DNA from: CAYRTD01 sp964528675
GTDB lineage: Bacteria > Bacteroidota > Bacteroidia > Bacteroidales > GCA-2748055
DNA length: 64,000 nt
NCBI GenBank assembly: GCA_964528675.1
Contig: CAZGTU010000003.1
Coordinates: 58,965 to 122,964, forward strand
Reading direction: 5' to 3'
Shown: positions 8,469-16,917 of the stretch, in pieces
Position numbering within the stretch: the first letter of the stretch is position 1
Layout of the letters: each line of letters starts with the position of its first letter
Notes under the pieces: model-generated
What the model was told of the DNA's origin: nothing
The model's database searches: none
Seen by the model: only the letters and a program-made list of their open reading frames with translations
Made by a program: the position numbers and the translations under genes

Positions 8469-9017
8469 TTAATCATGCTCTAAACGCTCCTTGAAGGGCA
8501 AAAAGGTCATAAAATCAGCATGGTGGACCACGTAGGCCTCTGTGGTTCTTTTAATTTTATCTCCCTCTCCTGCGTGGGCTGCGATGATATGACATACGGC
8601 AGGTGGAACTTCGCATTCCTCGGCCAGACTTACCCCCGAGAAAGGATGTCGTAAATATTTTCCGTACATACCCTGAATAGCCCTTCCATCTTTTAATTCA
8701 TATTCCAGTAATTTACCAACATCGGCAAGGATTGCACCCGCAATCAGGATATCCATATCAACAGGAAGGTCTTTGCCAAAAAACTCTTTCATTTTCAGAC
8801 CTGCTTCCCGGCAAATATGAACAACAGAACGTTTATGGGCCATGAAACTTACATTCAAATCCTTAACCAGGAGAGTAAAAGGGATGGTTTTTAAATCATC
8901 AATGCTCAGCACAGATCTTTCAAGCGCCAGCTCCCAGGTTTTCGCAACTTTCTCCCTTAAGCCTTCATCAAGTATCCAATCCAGCTCAGGCCATAATTCT
9001 TTGATCTCTTTTTTCAT
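8469..9017 (-). CDS. HD-superfamily-like protein with an altered HD motif
   Basis: The 182-residue protein has the helical layout of HD-domain phosphohydrolases: an early His (FMAHKRSVVHICREAG), the core GAILADVGKLLEYE, a downstream His in YLRHPFSGVSLAEE, HIIAAHAGEG, and a final Asp in VVHHADFMTF. In the classical motif the core reads HDxGK, but here the His is replaced by Ala (ADVGK). Metal binding at that site may be changed or lost. The gene begins 11 bp after the dehydrogenase gene, so the two are probably cotranscribed. The substrate is unknown. Confidence 0.75.
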   Translation of the reverse strand: MKKEIKELWPELDWILDEGLREKVAKTWELALERSVLSIDDLKTIPFTLLVKDLNVSFMAHKRSVVHICREAGLKMKEFFGKDLPVDMDILIAGAILADVGKLLEYELKDGRAIQGMYGKYLRHPFSGVSLAEECEVPPAVCHIIAAHAGEGDKIKRTTEAYVVHHADFMTFLPFKERLEHD

Positions 9018-9028
9018 GACAAGAAGGT

Positions 9029-10219
9029 TTATAGTTTTTCAATGATGGCATCTGCCATTTGCCGGGTAGAAGCTGCCCCATGTTCAATTACATTTTCTCT
9101 TCCCGGTAACTTCATCATATCATAGGTTCTTACCTTTCCTTCCGAAATCACCTCAGCAATTGCCTGCCGTATTTTTTGGGCTACCTGGTGTTCATCAATA
9201 TGATCCAGCATTAAGCAGGCCGATTCGATCATTGCAATAGGATTTACAATAGAGGTTTTGTAATCAGCATATTTCGGTGCTGAACCATGAGTGGGCTCAA
9301 ATACAGCTACCTCATCCCCGATGTTTGCGCTGCATGCAAAACCAAGCCCTCCGATAAGCCCGGCAAACCCATCTGAAACAATATCTCCAAACATATTGCC
9401 TGCAACGATTACACCATAATCCTCAGGATTTTTAGTCAACCACATCATCTGGGCATCAATATTTGTATTCCATAATTCTATTGAAGGAAAATCATTTTTC
9501 TGTATATCCCTTGCCATTTTATACATCATGCCTGATGTTTCACGGATAACATTGGGTTTCTCACATACAGTGACAGATTTGTATTTATATTTGACCGCAT
9601 ACTCAAATGCAGCTCTGAGAATCCTTTCTGTTGCGTGTTGAGTGAAAATTCTTGTAGAAACGGAAATATCCTCCTTTTTCACATTACCAAAATTCTTTAC
9701 AAATTTCGGATGCGTCATCAATGCATCATAAACCTGCTTAGGAGGATCAGACCATTCCACCCCACCGTATAAACCTTCTGTATTTTGTCTGAATATCACC
9801 ACATCAATAGCAGGTTCTTCAATGGTATCATTTGCTCCCCGACGTATGAAATTAAGAGGATTCCCTTTATAAGTCCTGCAAGGACGAATACAGACGTCCA
9901 GATTGAAATGCTGTCGGAGTCCCACTATCGGGCTGGAATAAATAAATCCTTTATCTCTTAAACCTTCATCCAGTTCTTCGGCAGCGGCATCCTTTGGCTT
10001 GGAGGTAATAGCACCAAAAAGGCCAATTTTATGCTTTTCAAGAAGATCAATTGTTCTTTGAGGAAGAGGATTCCCTTCTTTCTTCCAGTATTCCCATCCG
10101 ATATCGGCTTCAATATATTCGGCTTTAAAACCTGCAATATCAAGCACTCTTTTGGTTTCATGCAGAACAACCCGGCCGATTCCATCACCCGGCATGGAGA
10201 CAATGGTTCTTTTCATCAT
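9029..10219 (-). CDS. Isocitrate/isopropylmalate dehydrogenase family protein, probably NAD-dependent isocitrate dehydrogenase
   Basis: The 396-residue protein belongs to the beta-decarboxylating dehydrogenases, which oxidise and decarboxylate a 2-hydroxyacid with NAD(P). Seen motifs are MPGDGIG at the N-terminus, FRQNTEGLYGGVEW (substrate/metal loop), the NMFGDIVSDGFAGLIGGLG metal-binding and signature region, and EPTHGSAPKYA in the cofactor-binding loop. The NTEGLYGG loop favours isocitrate over isopropylmalate, but homoisocitrate or related acids are not excluded. No leu or lys genes are near. It is the first gene of a likely four-gene minus-strand operon with the HD-like protein, SLC13 transporter and isoaspartyl peptidase. 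The second Met (10216) is an equally good start. Confidence 0.8.
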   Translation of the reverse strand: MMKRTIVSMPGDGIGRVVLHETKRVLDIAGFKAEYIEADIGWEYWKKEGNPLPQRTIDLLEKHKIGLFGAITSKPKDAAAEELDEGLRDKGFIYSSPIVGLRQHFNLDVCIRPCRTYKGNPLNFIRRGANDTIEEPAIDVVIFRQNTEGLYGGVEWSDPPKQVYDALMTHPKFVKNFGNVKKEDISVSTRIFTQHATERILRAAFEYAVKYKYKSVTVCEKPNVIRETSGMMYKMARDIQKNDFPSIELWNTNIDAQMMWLTKNPEDYGVIVAGNMFGDIVSDGFAGLIGGLGFACSANIGDEVAVFEPTHGSAPKYADYKTSIVNPIAMIESACLMLDHIDEHQVAQKIRQAIAEVISEGKVRTYDMMKLPGRENVIEHGAASTRQMADAIIEKL

Positions 10220-10442
10220 AATTTAAATAGTTTATTCAGTATTAGTTAATCAAGCAAAATCCTAAAAATAATGCAAATAAGTCAATCCTTTTCCCGAAGA
10301 ATTCATGTTATAGAAACAATATTTTATATAACATTTTCATTTGTTTATAATTATTACTTTACATAATATAAAAATCCAATTTGCCTTGCTATATTCGTAA
10401 GCTTATACATAATAGCTAATTATTTAAAAAATAACATTCTTA
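10220..10442. other. Divergent intergenic region, nothing identified
   Basis: This AT-rich gap separates the minus-strand dehydrogenase operon from pepD. It must hold both promoters, but I see no full TTG-N19-TAnnTTTG match and no inverted repeat of note. Confidence 0.5.
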
Positions 10443-11909
10443 ATGTCACAAATATCATCTCTTGAACCCAATATAATCTGGAAATACTTCAATGAAATAT
10501 TAACCATTCCCCGCCCATCGAAAAAAGAAGAAAAAATCAGGGATTTTCTTATAAATTTTGCCAGAGAGCATAAACTTGAATACAAAGTGGATAAAGCTGG
10601 TAATCTATTAATTACCAAACCTGCGTCTAAAGGCCAGGAAAAGAAGAAGACCGTTGTTTTGCAGAGCCACATGGATATGGTATGTGAAAAGAATACAGAT
10701 GTAATTCATGATTTTAATAAGGATCCTATCATACCTGTTGTAGAGGAAAACTGGATCACCGCATCCGGCACAACGCTCGGAGCAGACGATGGTATTGGTA
10801 TTGCCAGTCAGATGGCAATCCTTGCTTCCGATTCCATTGAGCATGGTCCTTTAGAATGCCTTTTCACTGTTGATGAAGAAACCGGCCTTACCGGTGCCAT
10901 GGCCCTTGAACAAAATTTTTTTAACGGAAATATTCTCCTTAATCTTGACTCGGAGGATGAGGGGGAATTGTTTATCGGATGTGCAGGCGGAATCGATACC
11001 GTGGCAATATTCAAATATAAAACACGAATATTCCCGGCCGGACATGTCGCTGCTAAAGTCCAGGTGCTTGGATTAAAGGGTGGGCATTCAGGTGATGAAA
11101 TACATAAATCACCAGGCGGAAATTCAAACAAGATCTTAAATCGATTCCTCTGGAATGCCGGCAAAAAATATGGAGCCAGGCTTTCCTCCTTTGATGGCGG
11201 AAATCTCAGGAACGCTATACCCAGGGAAGCTGAGGCAATAATCTCAGTGCCCATAAAAGAATGGGAAAAACTTAAAATTTATTTCGCAGAGTATACTGAA
11301 ATTATCAAAGATGAACTTTCGAACACCGAACCTGATATTCACTTTAGTTTGAAAAAAACATCTCCCCCGGAAGTCGTTTTGACAAAGAAATCACAATCAC
11401 GTTTACTTTCCTCCCTTTATGCATGTCCTCATGGGGTCATTAAATGGAGTGAGGATGTTAAGGACATGGTTGAAACATCCACCAACCTGGCATCAGTGAA
11501 ATTTAAAGATAATAAACGTATTGAAATAACTACCAGTCAGCGAAGTTCTGTTGAAAGTGCCAAAAAAGATATCGCCGACCGGGTGGAGGCCATATTTGAT
11601 GCCATGGGAGCAAGAGTAAAGCATACCGATGGATACCCGGGCTGGACACCGAACCCGGATTCTGAAATTGTGAAAATTACTGCAGCAAGTTATAAAGAGC
11701 TTTTCAATGAAGAACCTGTGATCAGGGCCATACATGCCGGACTTGAATGTGGCCTTTTCCTGGATAAATATCCGGATCTTGATATGATCAGCTTTGGCCC
11801 AACCATCAAAAGAGCTCACAGCCCTGATGAAAAGATACACATTGGCACTACCGTAAAATATTGGGATCTTTTACTGGAAGTATTGAAAAGAATTCCGGAG
11901 GGGAAATAA
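10443..11909 (+). CDS. pepD: Aminoacyl-histidine dipeptidase (M20 family)
   Basis: A 488-residue cytoplasmic zinc dipeptidase, the usual PepD length. Metal ligands and catalytic residues are visible: VLQSHMDMVCEKN (His/Asp), TTLGADDGIGIA (bridging Asp), VDEETGLTGA (Glu pair), and the C-terminal IRAIHAGLECG and SFGPTIKRAHSPDE (His). The lid domain lies about residues 200-395. It would hydrolyse Xaa-His and other dipeptides after peptide uptake. It is a single gene, divergent from the dehydrogenase operon; the 223-bp gap upstream is AT-rich with no clear promoter match. Confidence 0.93.
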   Translation: MSQISSLEPNIIWKYFNEILTIPRPSKKEEKIRDFLINFAREHKLEYKVDKAGNLLITKPASKGQEKKKTVVLQSHMDMVCEKNTDVIHDFNKDPIIPVVEENWITASGTTLGADDGIGIASQMAILASDSIEHGPLECLFTVDEETGLTGAMALEQNFFNGNILLNLDSEDEGELFIGCAGGIDTVAIFKYKTRIFPAGHVAAKVQVLGLKGGHSGDEIHKSPGGNSNKILNRFLWNAGKKYGARLSSFDGGNLRNAIPREAEAIISVPIKEWEKLKIYFAEYTEIIKDELSNTEPDIHFSLKKTSPPEVVLTKKSQSRLLSSLYACPHGVIKWSEDVKDMVETSTNLASVKFKDNKRIEITTSQRSSVESAKKDIADRVEAIFDAMGARVKHTDGYPGWTPNPDSEIVKITAASYKELFNEEPVIRAIHAGLECGLFLDKYPDLDMISFGPTIKRAHSPDEKIHIGTTVKYWDLLLEVLKRIPEGK

Positions 11910-12082
11910 CCATATTAATCCATCACCTCATTAACCCATTCATGCGGCTTAACTCCCATAATTTATGTAAAACACTCCCGCATTATTAGCCACTGTTTAT
12001 TGTTTACTTTGAACACTGCCAATAACAGTTAGATACCCGGATATGCGGTTCCGTCGCTGAGGAACTGCCTCCTGCCAGCCTC

Positions 12083-12244
12083 TCAATCCACTTCCCTGAA
12101 CTCCGACTTCGTAACCCCACATACAGGACATTGCCAGTCATCAGGTATATCTTCAAATGGAGTGCCCGGTTCAATTCCTCCATCAGGATCTCCAAGTTCC
12201 GGGTCATATACATATCCACAAACGCTGCATTGATATTTTGTCAT
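12083..12244 (-). CDS. rub: Rubredoxin
   Basis: A 53-residue electron carrier read on the minus strand from ATG at 12244 to TGA at 12083. It has the two iron-binding knuckles CSVCGY (Cys6, Cys9) and CPVCG (Cys39, Cys42), and the conserved middle YDPELGDPDGGIEPGTPFEDIPDDW. Rubredoxin holds one iron on four cysteines and in anaerobes passes electrons in oxygen and peroxide detoxification. The length is standard and the gene is complete. A TATATTTG element lies 18 bp upstream of the start, consistent with its own promoter. A longer overlapping reading frame in another phase (12004-12219) is a shadow. Confidence 0.95.
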   Translation of the reverse strand: MTKYQCSVCGYVYDPELGDPDGGIEPGTPFEDIPDDWQCPVCGVTKSEFREVD

Positions 12245-12261
12245 AGGAAAAAATTTTCAGA

Positions 12262-12269
12262 CAAATATA
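12262..12269 (-). promoter_or_regulatory. Candidate -7 promoter element of the rubredoxin gene
   Basis: The minus strand reads TATATTTG, an exact TAnnTTTG match, 18 bp before the rubredoxin ATG. No matching -33 TTG is seen at the standard distance. Confidence 0.4.
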
Positions 12270-12465
12270 GTTTTCCTTTGGGATATTAAAAAATACATCG
12301 GCATTGTTCGGTGAAGGTGAATATCGGGTCTTCAGTCTGAATTATTTATTTAACTGTAGATGTAAAGAACAAATATGCAACAACCTACCTATTGAACAAC
12401 CTCTTTCTTTTAACTGCCATAATTTATGAAAAAATCCGTGTGTAAGTTTGAGAACACAACCATTA

Positions 12466-14022
12466 TCACTTCCCCACCTTTCTTACAACATCCAGCAAAG
12501 TGCCATCTACCCATTTAATGCCGGCAACTACCTCTTCATCAGGAATAGGATTCTGTGGCTTTCCACATATTTTTATGGCTTCGCTGTAAAGATCCTCAAT
12601 AGTACGTAAAGGTAAATTACTGTTTTTCGTCTTTTCAATCAGATCCTTCCTGAGAGGATTTATAGCTATTCCCCTTTCTGTAACGATCACATCAATCAAC
12701 TCTCCGGGGCCGCACAAGGTGGTAACCTCTTCGCGAATAATTGGTATTCTGTCTCGGAATAGCGGAAGCGGCAGTATCACAGTCCGGGAGAACAGGCAAT
12801 TTTGCCAACCTCCGATTCCATGCAACAGATAACCGTCTGAGTGCGTTACCACATTTGCATTGAAATTAAGGTCCACCTCTGTAGCCCCAAGTATTACCAC
12901 GTCCACAAAAGAGGCAAAATTACCTTTACCATGATAATTGTAGCTTGTAAAGGGGCTTGTCCATATATGATTGGAGTTTTCGTTCATAGATCGTACACCC
13001 TCCAGGTCGAATGTCTGACCGTCCAGGATATAATCAACCAGCCCCTCTTCAAGCATTGAAACCAGGTATTTGTTGCTTCCTCCCCTGGCAAATCTTGCTT
13101 TTATACCCTTCTCGAGCATGATTTTTCTGAAATATTCACCAACAGCCAGTGATGTTCCTCCTGCACCTGATTGAAAAGAGAATCCCTCTTTGATAATACC
13201 GGCCTGTTCACAGAACCGGGCTGTCATTTCGGCCAGCAACAAACGATCCGGAGATTTTGTAATTTTTGTGGTTCCGGAAATGATCTTCGATTGATCACCA
13301 AGCTTTTCCACTTTCACCACAAAATCAACATTATTTCCCTGGATTTGCCAGGGTACACAGGGAAATGAAACAAGATTATCGGTTGCGACAATAACCCTGT
13401 TCGCATATTCGGAATCTGCAAGCGCAAAACCCAATAATCCGCATGCTGACTGACCAAGCAGGCCATTGGCATTTCCAAAGGGATCGGCCGTTGGGGCCCC
13501 GATAACTGCTATATCTATTTTTACTTCACCATCCTGTATGGCCTGGTACCTTCCACCGTGAGAACGCAGCATCCCCTGCCCTCTCATTTTTCCCTCGGAA
13601 ACGAATTTACCAAGAGGACCATTCATACTTCCTTCAATTCGTTGTATAGTCCCGTCTTCAAGATAAGGGAGCAGGTGTTCGTGGCAAGGAAAAGAAGCAG
13701 AAGGAAACCAAACAAGATCCTTTACCCCCATATCATGAGCTATGTCGAAGACCATATTAGCGAGAAAATCCCCATTGCGGAAATGATGATGAGTGGAAAT
13801 TGTCATACCATCCTTCAGACCAGATCTTTCAAGACCTTCCCGGAGGCTCTTCAGTAGCTTGTTTCCATCGGAGGGATAATCGCTAACTACGGGTATTTCA
13901 CGAGCATGCATTTTTCCTTCCGGCCGGTATTTACCTACTCCCTTAAAAGGAACCTGTGTTTTACCGTTCATGGACTCCGGAATCATTCTCCCGGCAGCAT
14001 TTTCATGGAAATTAACTGACAT
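12466..14022 (-). CDS. citF: Citrate lyase alpha subunit (citrate:acetyl-ACP transferase)
   Basis: The 518-residue protein matches the CitF family (CoA-transferase fold, usual length 500-520). Motifs include VIGAPTADPFGNANG, QSGAGGTSLAVGEYF, ARGGSNKYLVSMLEEGLVDYILDGQ, TEVDLNFNANVVTHSDG and the C-terminal VTERGIAINPLR. CitF swaps acetate for citrate on the acyl-carrier arm of citrate lyase, and CitE then splits citryl-ACP to oxaloacetate and acetyl-ACP, allowing citrate use without oxygen. Its start overlaps the end of the upstream citDE fusion by 11 bp, so the two are translationally coupled. No citC, citG or citX gene is nearby. Confidence 0.93.
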   Translation of the reverse strand: MSVNFHENAAGRMIPESMNGKTQVPFKGVGKYRPEGKMHAREIPVVSDYPSDGNKLLKSLREGLERSGLKDGMTISTHHHFRNGDFLANMVFDIAHDMGVKDLVWFPSASFPCHEHLLPYLEDGTIQRIEGSMNGPLGKFVSEGKMRGQGMLRSHGGRYQAIQDGEVKIDIAVIGAPTADPFGNANGLLGQSACGLLGFALADSEYANRVIVATDNLVSFPCVPWQIQGNNVDFVVKVEKLGDQSKIISGTTKITKSPDRLLLAEMTARFCEQAGIIKEGFSFQSGAGGTSLAVGEYFRKIMLEKGIKARFARGGSNKYLVSMLEEGLVDYILDGQTFDLEGVRSMNENSNHIWTSPFTSYNYHGKGNFASFVDVVILGATEVDLNFNANVVTHSDGYLLHGIGGWQNCLFSRTVILPLPLFRDRIPIIREEVTTLCGPGELIDVIVTERGIAINPLRKDLIEKTKNSNLPLRTIEDLYSEAIKICGKPQNPIPDEEVVAGIKWVDGTLLDVVRKVGK

Positions 14023-15250
14023 ATTTATCCCTCCAGTTTTTATCGATGATGTTTAACTTTAAAGCAAGGTTAATGATCTTTTGTGCACGCTTGACCACGG
14101 GAGGATCTATCATTTTGGATCCCAGGGAAACAACTCCTTTCCCTTCTTTTTCAGCTATAATAAAGGCGTTTACAATCTTTTCGGCTTTTTCGATTTCTTC
14201 CGGTTCAGGAGCAAAACTCTCATGAATGACTTTAATCTGTCTCGGGTGTATACATCCCATACCTTCAAAACCCAGTTGCCTGGATTCCTTAACCGTTTGT
14301 TTCAAGCCTTCTTCATCCCCAACATCAGAAAATACCGAATCAATAGCCTGTATCCGGGCAGCCTTACAAGCATTAACAATTCTTGAACGTGCATAAAAAG
14401 ACTCTTTCCCCTCCCGGGTTCTCATTGCACCAATGTCGGCCGTGTAATCTTCAAGACCTATGGCCAATGCCACTACCTGCTTTGAGGAAGTAGCAATTTC
14501 ATAGGCTTTTTCAACCCCAGTTGCACTTTCAATAATGGGCATAATGTAGATCTCATTACCTATGTTATTTTCTTGCTTAATTTTCTCAATCTCTTGCAGG
14601 GCCTCAATCACCTGCTCAGCAGCTTCACACTTGGGAAGTAGAATGACATGAACATTATGTGGGACAATGAACTTAAGATCATCAAGACCTGATGGAAACT
14701 GGTTAATTCTGACCATTCTCTCGGTACCGTAGAAATTAATGCTTCTAAGAGCATTTCTGACCAGATGCCTCGCTTCATGCTTTTTTTCAGGAGCAACCGA
14801 ATCCTCCAGATCAAGAATGATCCCGTCGGGATGATGAATACCTGCATTGATCATCATCGAGGGAGTATTCCCTGGCAGGTATAACCTGGAAAAACGAAAA
14901 CGGTCTTTTTTTGATGGGTAATTGTTCTCTTCAATCATTTCGGGAAGGTACTCCGGAATCCCTGGCTGAGCCTTGCGTAATGCAGCTTCCACCCTTGCAG
15001 CGATTACCAGATCCAATGCTCCCGATTCATTTATTTCGATATCAGCATGCTCAATGCTAAAAAATGAAAACATGTCTCTGACTAGTGCTTCAATACTTTC
15101 ATTATAAAGGGATTCAAGTTTACCTGTGATTTTTAAATTAAGTCCCCCGGTATTTTTGACATTCAATTTGACAAAGCAATCGGAACGAACTTTATCTCCT
15201 TTGTTCCCGGTAATTATACTTTCAGGCATGATGTGAAATTTTATAAACAA
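14012..15250 (-). CDS. citDE: Citrate lyase fusion: acyl carrier (CitD) + beta subunit (CitE)
   Basis: The 412-residue product joins two normally separate citrate lyase subunits. Residues about 1-95 resemble CitD: ESIEALVRDMFSFFSIEHAD, then NESGALDLVIAARVEAALR and PGIP align with the E. coli CitD C-terminal half (for example DKGALDCILRARLEALL). The Ser in KVRSDCFVKL is near the expected place of the prosthetic-group Ser. Residues about 115-412 are CitE, an HpcH/HpaI-type TIM barrel: RSRLYLPGNTPSMMINA, GIILDLEDSVAPEKK (metal-binding acidic residues), ERMVRIN, PIIESATGVEKAY and GMGCIHPRQI. It lies upstream of and overlaps citF. The modified Ser assignment is uncertain. Confidence 0.88.
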   Translation of the reverse strand: MFIKFHIMPESIITGNKGDKVRSDCFVKLNVKNTGGLNLKITGKLESLYNESIEALVRDMFSFFSIEHADIEINESGALDLVIAARVEAALRKAQPGIPEYLPEMIEENNYPSKKDRFRFSRLYLPGNTPSMMINAGIHHPDGIILDLEDSVAPEKKHEARHLVRNALRSINFYGTERMVRINQFPSGLDDLKFIVPHNVHVILLPKCEAAEQVIEALQEIEKIKQENNIGNEIYIMPIIESATGVEKAYEIATSSKQVVALAIGLEDYTADIGAMRTREGKESFYARSRIVNACKAARIQAIDSVFSDVGDEEGLKQTVKESRQLGFEGMGCIHPRQIKVIHESFAPEPEEIEKAEKIVNAFIIAEKEGKGVVSLGSKMIDPPVVKRAQKIINLALKLNIIDKNWRDKYVS

Positions 15251-15301
15251 ATGTAATGATTGTAAGGTGAGCTGAATTTAATAGCTTATATGTTTAAAAA
15301 T

Positions 15302-15346
15302 AGACTTTGATTTTTTAACCTATATAAGCTGGTTAAATGTAAGTCT
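15302..15346. promoter_or_regulatory. Two-part inverted repeat upstream of the citrate lyase operon
   Basis: AGACTT ... TTTAACC then GGTTAAA ... AAGTCT form nested dyads (15302-15307/15341-15346 and 15314-15320/15331-15337) around a 10-bp centre. It sits 52 bp upstream of the citDE start in the gap divergent from the 15.5-kb gene. It could be an operator for either; no regulator gene is adjacent. The rest of the 203-bp gap is AT-rich without other marked structure. Confidence 0.35.
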
Positions 15347-15495
15347 TTGTATTTAAATGAATTAATTTAAATATTTTTTTAATCAATTAAGTATCTTTTT
15401 TTTACATAATATCGTATACTGATTTTGATAATCAGCCGTTATAAATACTGATAATGAAAACTATTACCTTAAACACCGGGAAAGATCATAAAAAG

Positions 15496-16110
15496 ATGAA
15501 AAGTAAAAATATCATAACTGCCCTGCTACTCACAATTTTCAGTTTAACAGCTTTCAACGGCGTATACGCACAGAATGATCAATTACAGGAAGTTCTTGAC
15601 TCAGTTGCTATTGAAGAACAGTTCAATTATATCTATGAAAGGAGCAGCAGATATGAGGAATATAAAGTAATACGGGAAAACTGGCTGATCAGGTACCGTC
15701 AAAGTCTAAACGATACCATAAATAAGCTGAGAAGAGAACTTTCCGAGAATGAAAAGTTGATCGCTTCTAAAAACGAGGAAATACTATCATTGAATAATAC
15801 CCTGGAAGATACTGAGGAGCAATTAAAAAATGCTGTTAAAGAAAGAAACAGTTTAAATCTTCTGGGAATAAAAATGGATAAGACCTTCTATAATCTCATT
15901 ATGTGGGTAATTATAGGAGCACTGGCTACGTTGCTGGTAATTGTTTTCCTTATGTACAAAAGAAGTCATGCTACTACCAGGGATGCAACATCGAAATATG
16001 ATAAACTGAAGAAAGAACACGAAGAATACCGTAATAATTCAAGACTGAAGATCGAAAAACTCAAGCGGGAACACCTTGATGAGATACTAAAACTCAAAGG
16101 AAATAAATAG
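15496..16110 (+). CDS. Membrane-anchored coiled-coil protein of unknown function
   Basis: I place the start at the Met at 15496, because it opens a clean signal sequence (MKSKNIITALLLTIFSLTAF ... VYAQ); an upstream ATG at 15454 in frame would add 14 residues. The mature protein has an extracytoplasmic helical region rich in Glu, Lys, Asn and Leu with coiled-coil spacing, one membrane segment (IMWVIIGALATLLVIVFLMY), and a charged cytoplasmic helix (KLKKEHEEYRNNSRLKIEKLKREH). This topology is common in Bacteroidota tRNA-seryl-like hypothetical proteins, but I do not recognise a named family. It is not part of an obvious operon. Confidence 0.65.
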   Translation: MKSKNIITALLLTIFSLTAFNGVYAQNDQLQEVLDSVAIEEQFNYIYERSSRYEEYKVIRENWLIRYRQSLNDTINKLRRELSENEKLIASKNEEILSLNNTLEDTEEQLKNAVKERNSLNLLGIKMDKTFYNLIMWVIIGALATLLVIVFLMYKRSHATTRDATSKYDKLKKEHEEYRNNSRLKIEKLKREHLDEILKLKGNK

Positions 16111-16177
16111 ATCTCCTCTTATTTTACAGATACTTTTCCTACATTAGTTAACTCAATACATAACTAATGTTACCGAT

Positions 16178-16801
16178 ATGCATTCAATCATTTTGTTTAG
16201 CAGTTTATTGACTTTCAGTTTTACGTGTTTTATGAATCAGGAAATCAAAGGCCAGGCAGTAATTCCGTTCCAGATTGAAAATGAGAGTCAGATAGGAGAT
16301 CCTCCCCTTAAAGGAAGTTTCAGTTATGATTCAAAAGCTCAAAGATACCTTCTGGAAGGATCTGGAGAAAACATCTGGTTTGATAAAGATCAATTTTATT
16401 TTGCATGGAAAGCTATTGAGGGTGATTTTATTCTGCAGAGCAGGATAAGATTCCCGGCAGAGTCAGGACATGAACATACCAAGATCGGAATAATGATGAG
16501 AGAAAGTATGGATCCCGGGGCTTCCCATTACAGTGGGGTTGTTCATGCTGACGGACTCACCTCTCTACAATATCGTGAGACTAAAAACAATCAGACTCAA
16601 GAGGTTAAATCGAAGCACATAATGCCGGAAGTTATTCAATTGGAAAAAAAAGGACAGGATATCACATTCTCTTTTGCAGGCAAAGGAGAAGTTTTCAGAT
16701 CAATTGAATTAACAGCCAATAATTTTCCAGGATAATATTTCACCGGCCTTTTTATCTGTTCCCATGATTCTTCTGCCATAGAATCAGCTATATTTGATAA
16801 T
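16178..16801 (+). pseudogene. Broken DUF1349-like (concanavalin-fold) domain protein
   Basis: The open part (185 codons, stop TAA at 16733) has a signal-like N-terminus and a beta-sandwich of DUF1349 type: DFILQSRIRFPAESGHEHTKIGIMMRESM, HYSGVVHADGLTSLQYRE, IQLEKKGQDITFSFAGKGE. Family members continue with an edge strand of the form VYVGLFVCSHNPD and an F(S)NVRI ending. Here that part is still readable in the same frame straight after the TAA: YFTGLFICSHDSS then AIESAIFDN. So one codon, probably an original Glu, has become a stop. The continued frame then runs into the GC-rich palindromic repeat at 16801, which replaces the end. I therefore call it a pseudogene; a sequencing error at one base is possible for the stop but not for the repeat. 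Confidence 0.7.
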
Positions 16802-16842
16802 GCCTGCCCGCCGACGGGCTGGCCATTGCTTCGGCAGGCGGG
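16801..16842. repeat. GC-rich palindromic repeat, copy A
   Basis: TGCCTGCCCGCCGACGGG ... TCGGCAGGCGGG. It is one of five related copies in the window, sharing a TGCCTGCCCGCCGAC left end and a GGCAGGCGGG right end that pair with G-T wobbles. It lies where the DUF1349-like gene breaks off. On its right is a degenerate tail of AAACCCTTAA and AAACCATAAAC words reaching the stop codon of the next gene (16918). Confidence 0.85.
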
Positions 16843-16917
16843 TAAACAGTAAACAGTTGGGCTATCACTTAAACCCTTGAACGATTAAACCATAAACTAT
16901 AAACCCTTAAACCATTC

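Noticed and set aside
12004..12219. 71-codon minus-strand frame
   Set aside because: It overlaps rubredoxin in another phase; the rubredoxin frame has both CxxCG knuckles.
11945..12435. CCATAATTTATG motif occurring at about 11957 and 12417
   Set aside because: Two copies of a short AT-rich word either side of rubredoxin are not enough to claim a regulatory site or repeat family.
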